Part shown: positions 5,655 through 8,942 of the stretch, in pieces
How the letters are laid out: the number at the start of each line of letters is the position of its first letter
Position numbering within the stretch: the stretch's first letter is position 1
Assembly (NCBI GenBank): GCA_022801475.1
Contig: JAAWSH010000055.1
Coordinates: forward strand, 1 to 8,942
DNA: 8,942 nt
From: Acutalibacter sp.
Lineage (GTDB): Bacteria > Bacillota > Clostridia > Oscillospirales > Acutalibacteraceae
Direction of reading: 5' to 3'
Made by a program: the position numbers and the translations under genes
Notes under the pieces: generated by a model
Databases searched by the model: none
Told to the model about the DNA's origin: nothing
Seen by the model: only the letters and a program-made list of their open reading frames with translations

Positions 5655-7118
5655 CTACCCAGCCCCCTTTCTTTTTTTGCCGGCCTTTACCGGGGGCGCT
5701 TCTTCCGGCTCCTGACAAAGGTCGTTGTACAGCTTTTCATAGGCCCTCCGCAGGTCCTCAATTTTATAGCGGCTCACTACCCGCCGGTAGCCGTTCTCGC
5801 CCATCTCTTTACGCAGCGCCTCCCGGTGGGCCAAAAAGATGATAGCCTGGGCAATCTCCTCCACGTTCATCACATGGGTCACCACCCCCGCTGGGCCAAA
5901 GTCGTCGCTTTCTCCCAAGATAAGCCCCTTGCAGTTTCCAACATCTGTGGCAATAGCGGGCTTTTTGGCAGCGAAGCCCTCTAGAATGGTCAGGGGCTGG
6001 CCCTCGCTAATGCTGGTGAGAATGGTCATGTCCATGCGGCCCAGATACTCGGCCACGTCGATACGGCCTGTGAAAATAACGCTCTCTGATATTCCCATGA
6101 TCTCCACCAGTTCCCGGCACTGCTGGGCATACTCTGGGTCCTCGTCCCAGGGGCCCATAATCCACAGCTTTAGCTTAGGCTCCCGCTCATAAGCAAAGCC
6201 AAAAGCCTGTATCATGGTCTTTACGTCCTTAATGGGCGTTACCCGCAGCACCGCGCCCACATTGATAAAGCCCGCGTCCTCTGGCTTTTTCCCGGGAATA
6301 TTTTGGTAACGCTCTACATTGATGCCGTTGGGGATAACCATCGTCTTTTCTTCCGGGCATTCTAGATCGATTTGCAGGCTTTGGGCGCGCTCATACAGGC
6401 TGGTGACCAGGTCCGCCCGATTATATGCCAGGCGGGACATCTTACGGAACTGCTCAATCCAGATATTTTTATAGATACCCTGTACCCATTTTGCTTTAAT
6501 CAGCTCCTCCTCCCGTTCCCGGGTGTAGATGCCATGCTCGGAAATCAGCAGCCGCCCACCGTGCAGATACTTTGCCATACTGCCCAGCACCCCCGCATAG
6601 CCAGTGCACACGCAGTGGTACAGGTCCGCCTTTGGCACCTTCGTTTTCAGTGTAAAGAAGAAAGGCAGGTAGATGGAGCGCATCATCCACAAAAAGTCTG
6701 TAAAGACCATCTGGCTGTAGTTCAGCCGGTAGCAGTCCTTTACCGCATTCAGAAAGTCCTCCCCCATCAGTAGGGCGTTCAGGGAAAGAGCCGGGGTCTG
6801 GGCCATGTCGATAAGGGTCTCCCAGTCCACATTCTGGTCCAGCAACAGGCCACGCAGGGCCCGGAACTGGGTTTTATTCATACGTAGACGCCGCAGGCGG
6901 CGCTTGGTATAGTCCGCATCGTCCAAATATACCTCGTGCACCTGCTTTACGTTTTCGGGCAGTTCATATACAAAGCGCCCCCGCAGGGCCCGGCTGGCCA
7001 CCACGGCCAAAATGACGAACTCTCTGTCTGGAAAAGCCCGTATCATACTGTGCACCCAGCTGGACACGCCTCCCACCACATAAGGATAACTTCCCTCTAC
7101 CACTAAACAGATCCGCAT
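5655..7118 (-). CDS. pelF: PelF-like GT4 family glycosyltransferase (Pel polysaccharide polymerase)
   Basis: This 487-residue protein matches PelF in length (about 500 in Pseudomonas) and in signature motifs. The N-terminal Rossmann domain opens with MRICLVVEGSYPYVVGGVSS (1-20), the PelF hallmark, followed by W21-V22-H23. ISEHGIYTRERE lies at 192-203. The C-terminal domain has the GT4 phosphate-binding R-x4-K pair (R292, K297, after NVGAV) and the E-x7-E motif E372-GQPLTIL-E380, then ATDVGNC at 390-396. PelF uses a UDP-sugar (UDP-GalNAc/GlcNAc in P. aeruginosa) to build Pel in the cytoplasm. There is no signal peptide or membrane segment. An in-frame ATG at 7154 exists, but it lies inside the upstream gene, whereas the ATG at 7118 is preceded by AAAGGGGG at 6 nt spacing and starts exactly at the conserved N-terminus. 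The tail is strikingly basic (KAGKKRKGAG). The stop codon touches the pelG start, so the two are translationally coupled. The sugar used here is not deducible. Confidence 0.95.
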   Translation of the reverse strand: MRICLVVEGSYPYVVGGVSSWVHSMIRAFPDREFVILAVVASRALRGRFVYELPENVKQVHEVYLDDADYTKRRLRRLRMNKTQFRALRGLLLDQNVDWETLIDMAQTPALSLNALLMGEDFLNAVKDCYRLNYSQMVFTDFLWMMRSIYLPFFFTLKTKVPKADLYHCVCTGYAGVLGSMAKYLHGGRLLISEHGIYTREREEELIKAKWVQGIYKNIWIEQFRKMSRLAYNRADLVTSLYERAQSLQIDLECPEEKTMVIPNGINVERYQNIPGKKPEDAGFINVGAVLRVTPIKDVKTMIQAFGFAYEREPKLKLWIMGPWDEDPEYAQQCRELVEIMGISESVIFTGRIDVAEYLGRMDMTILTSISEGQPLTILEGFAAKKPAIATDVGNCKGLILGESDDFGPAGVVTHVMNVEEIAQAIIFLAHREALRKEMGENGYRRVVSRYKIEDLRRAYEKLYNDLCQEPEEAPPVKAGKKRKGAG

Positions 7119-7133
7119 AGGTTTCCCCCTTTC
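7119..7133 (-). promoter_or_regulatory. Ribosome binding site deciding the pelF start
   Basis: On the minus strand AAAGGGGG (7132-7125) is followed by a 6-nt spacer and ATG at 7118. This selects the second in-frame ATG over the one at 7154, which would overlap the previous gene and add 12 residues in front of the conserved MRICLVVEG start. Confidence 0.7.
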
Positions 7134-7135
7134 CC

Positions 7136-8942
7136 TTAAAATTGATACCGCCACTCTGCCGCTTCTTTTAGAGTCACCGTCAGATCCGAGCTCTGGGTCC
7201 GGATCAGAAACGCGTCCTCTTCCAGCTTTTCAAAGCTGCCGCCTTCCAGGCCGGCAATCTCCTCATGGTGGGTGCGCAGGATGAAGTAGGCGCCCTCTGC
7301 GCCGCCATCCACTTTTATGTGGATGACATCCCCCTGGCGCTCTTCCTGATAGCTCAGGTTGAGAAAATTTCGCAGCCGGCTGTCTGTCTGGGCGGTAGTG
7401 AGTCCATCGAAAGCGTCGTACGCCTTCCAGTAATGCCGCAGGTCTCGGCCTAAGCCTCTCACCCGCTGGGTCCACCGGGGATTGCTTTGGTCCTCTGGGT
7501 AAACGCTTTCGCCTACGTCCGCCAAAACGCTGGTATAGGCCAGAGCGGTTTCTAGGCAGCGCACCCGGAAATCTCCCAGATAGGTGTGGTCCATACCGTC
7601 GGCTACCACCCGCTGCCAGGTAACCTTGCTGTTTAAATAGCCAAAAATATCGCTGCCACCGGTATATTCGGCCACCACGGTGCGCACACCCCCCAGCATC
7701 TCCTGCTGATCACAAGTGGCCAGCAGGCTCTCCAGCCCGGCACTGCCGGCGAAAAGACTGGTAAACCGGTAGCCGGGCGCCTGAAGGTCCATAAATTCTT
7801 GGTCAGCCTCCCACTTTTCCCTTAGGTCCGTACCAGAAAAATTCACTGTAGAAAGACCTGCCTCGCCATGCTGCTCGTTAATCTGCCGCATATAATAGGT
7901 GAAGCTCTCGGCCTGGGGCAAGCTGTCGTCCGTATAGTCATACTGGGGGGACATCATATAAGTAACGCCCAGATAGTTTTGTTCATACACCGCGCCCAGG
8001 TCCGGCCAAACTAGGTCCCTCAGAAATCCCGTCATGTTCTGGCTGTAGAGAGCGTTCATCACCTCTGAGTTCTCGTCAGACAGTCCCGGGTAGTTGGCCA
8101 CCACCAGGGTCTGGGCATTTACCACTGGGTACAACATATAGGGCGAGGCTTGGGCTGAAAAGGCCGAGAGCAGTCCAATCCCCACGGCTTCCTCCATATA
8201 GCCGCCATTGACCACAAATACATAGCCGCTGCCACTACTTTTGCTCCAAAGGATGGCGGGGTTCTGCTCCGCCTCATCTTCCGGACCCTCTGCGGGAATG
8301 CCCTGCATGTACACGGCAGTGCCAGTCCCCAGGCCGTACCAAGGAACTTCCAGCTCCAGGTCCTGCTTTTTCTCCTCTTCGGGAGTCCCGGCCTGGTAAA
8401 CTACCTCTCCCCCCAACAAAAAGCCCTTATAAATCCGGATACCCTTCAGAGTGGTACTTTCCTCCACCACACGCCGGATACCCAGTAAACGGCGTAAGGC
8501 TTGATTACCGGCAATGACCTCTGGCTCCGGCAGACCGCAAAAGACTAGGTTCACACCCCGTTCCACCAGGGACGAAAGTGCCTCGACTTCACCGGATTCT
8601 GCCCAATCTACTTGTTTCGAATCGATCACTACCATGTGGCCGTCCGCTTCCAGGCAGGACGCCGCGTCCTGATAAAAGGCCATCCCCTGCTTGCTGTACT
8701 GGGCCCAGGCGTATGCAGTGCGCCCCACAGGACTCTCTCTATCTCCTATACACAAGACATAGTCCCTTTGGCTTTGTGTACCAACGGACCCAACCTCTGG
8801 ATGAAAGGCCCCGCTGCCGCTGGGCAGCTCACCGGCCTCTATCTCAAAACGATTCGTTTGATAATCATTCAGGGCGTCCCTGGCGGCATGGGTAAACTGG
8901 AACATAAACAGAACCACAAACATCAGTATAGAGATGGAAAAA
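7136..8942 (-). CDS. DUF2194-like membrane-anchored extracytoplasmic protein of Pel-type cluster (5' partial)
   Basis: The reading frame is open to the window edge and enters through a hydrophobic segment (FSISILMFVVLFMFQF). The ATG at 8923 has no purine-rich ribosome binding site, so the true start is probably outside the window and this hydrophobic stretch is a single-pass anchor with the rest outside the cell. Residues are numbered from that ATG. Residues 53-260 look like an alpha/beta (flavodoxin or amidotransferase-like) domain, with strands such as HMVVIDSK and NLVFCG. Residues 265-500 start with a strand (QTLVVANYPG) and resemble a barrel of the polysaccharide-deacetylase type. Residues 528-595 look like a C-terminal beta domain. 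I see no TFDD-type or HxxxH metal motif of active NodB deacetylases, so catalysis is doubtful. The family assignment comes from recalled DUF2194 proteins next to PelF/PelG in Clostridia, plus position 17 nt upstream of pelF. It may fill the place of PelA. The gene is certain, the family moderate, the function unknown. Confidence 0.75.
   Translation of the reverse strand, partial: FSISILMFVVLFMFQFTHAARDALNDYQTNRFEIEAGELPSGSGAFHPEVGSVGTQSQRDYVLCIGDRESPVGRTAYAWAQYSKQGMAFYQDAASCLEADGHMVVIDSKQVDWAESGEVEALSSLVERGVNLVFCGLPEPEVIAGNQALRRLLGIRRVVEESTTLKGIRIYKGFLLGGEVVYQAGTPEEEKKQDLELEVPWYGLGTGTAVYMQGIPAEGPEDEAEQNPAILWSKSSGSGYVFVVNGGYMEEAVGIGLLSAFSAQASPYMLYPVVNAQTLVVANYPGLSDENSEVMNALYSQNMTGFLRDLVWPDLGAVYEQNYLGVTYMMSPQYDYTDDSLPQAESFTYYMRQINEQHGEAGLSTVNFSGTDLREKWEADQEFMDLQAPGYRFTSLFAGSAGLESLLATCDQQEMLGGVRTVVAEYTGGSDIFGYLNSKVTWQRVVADGMDHTYLGDFRVRCLETALAYTSVLADVGESVYPEDQSNPRWTQRVRGLGRDLRHYWKAYDAFDGLTTAQTDSRLRNFLNLSYQEERQGDVIHIKVDGGAEGAYFILRTHHEEIAGLEGGSFEKLEEDAFLIRTQSSDLTVTLKEAAEWRYQF

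Noticed and set aside
6372..6773. 133-residue plus-strand open frame
   Set aside because: Antisense to conserved PelF sequence; nothing supports translation.

Overview
The window looks like part of a chromosome or metagenome contig from a moderately GC-rich (about 55% by eye) Gram-positive anaerobe of the class Clostridia, perhaps a gut Oscillospirales or Lachnospiraceae member. The evidence is strong AGGAGG-type ribosome binding sites, tightly packed genes and the types of protein families. The taxonomic call is inference. Every gene I can support lies on the minus strand, so the window reads as one exopolysaccharide operon transcribed from high to low coordinates. Both ends are cut: the first gene lacks its start and the last lacks its end.

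In transcription order the genes are: (1) a membrane-anchored extracytoplasmic protein of the DUF2194 type found beside Pel genes (8942-7136, 5' partial); (2) a PelF-like GT4 glycosyltransferase (7118-5655); (3) a PelG-like multi-spanning polysaccharide exporter (5654-4176); (4) a small DUF2304-like membrane protein with a cytoplasmic coiled coil (4162-3698); (5) a second GT4 glycosyltransferase (3795-2539); (6) a GT2 glycosyltransferase of the polyprenyl-phosphate sugar transferase type (2576-1803); (7) a DUF4874/DUF4832-type glycoside-hydrolase-like protein (1816-620); (8) the N-terminal part of a polytopic membrane protein (583 to below 1), which runs into a (AGAGGG)n microsatellite at the window edge.

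PelF and PelG are the cytoplasmic polymerase and inner-membrane exporter of Pel polysaccharide, a partly deacetylated GalNAc/GlcNAc polymer, in Pseudomonas aeruginosa. Gram-positive Pel operons are known, for example in Bacillus cereus. Genes 1-3 fit such a Gram-positive Pel core. Genes 4-7 are not part of the classical Pel set: two more glycosyltransferases, a DUF2304 partner and a glycosidase-like protein suggest that the polymer is decorated, lipid-linked or otherwise altered. Gaps are at most 36 nt, and there are overlaps of 98, 38 and 14 nt and one TAGATG junction, so the genes are probably co-transcribed and translationally coupled. No promoter, terminator, RNA gene, CRISPR array or transposon is visible. 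The promoter and any c-di-GMP receptor (PelD) would lie beyond position 8942.
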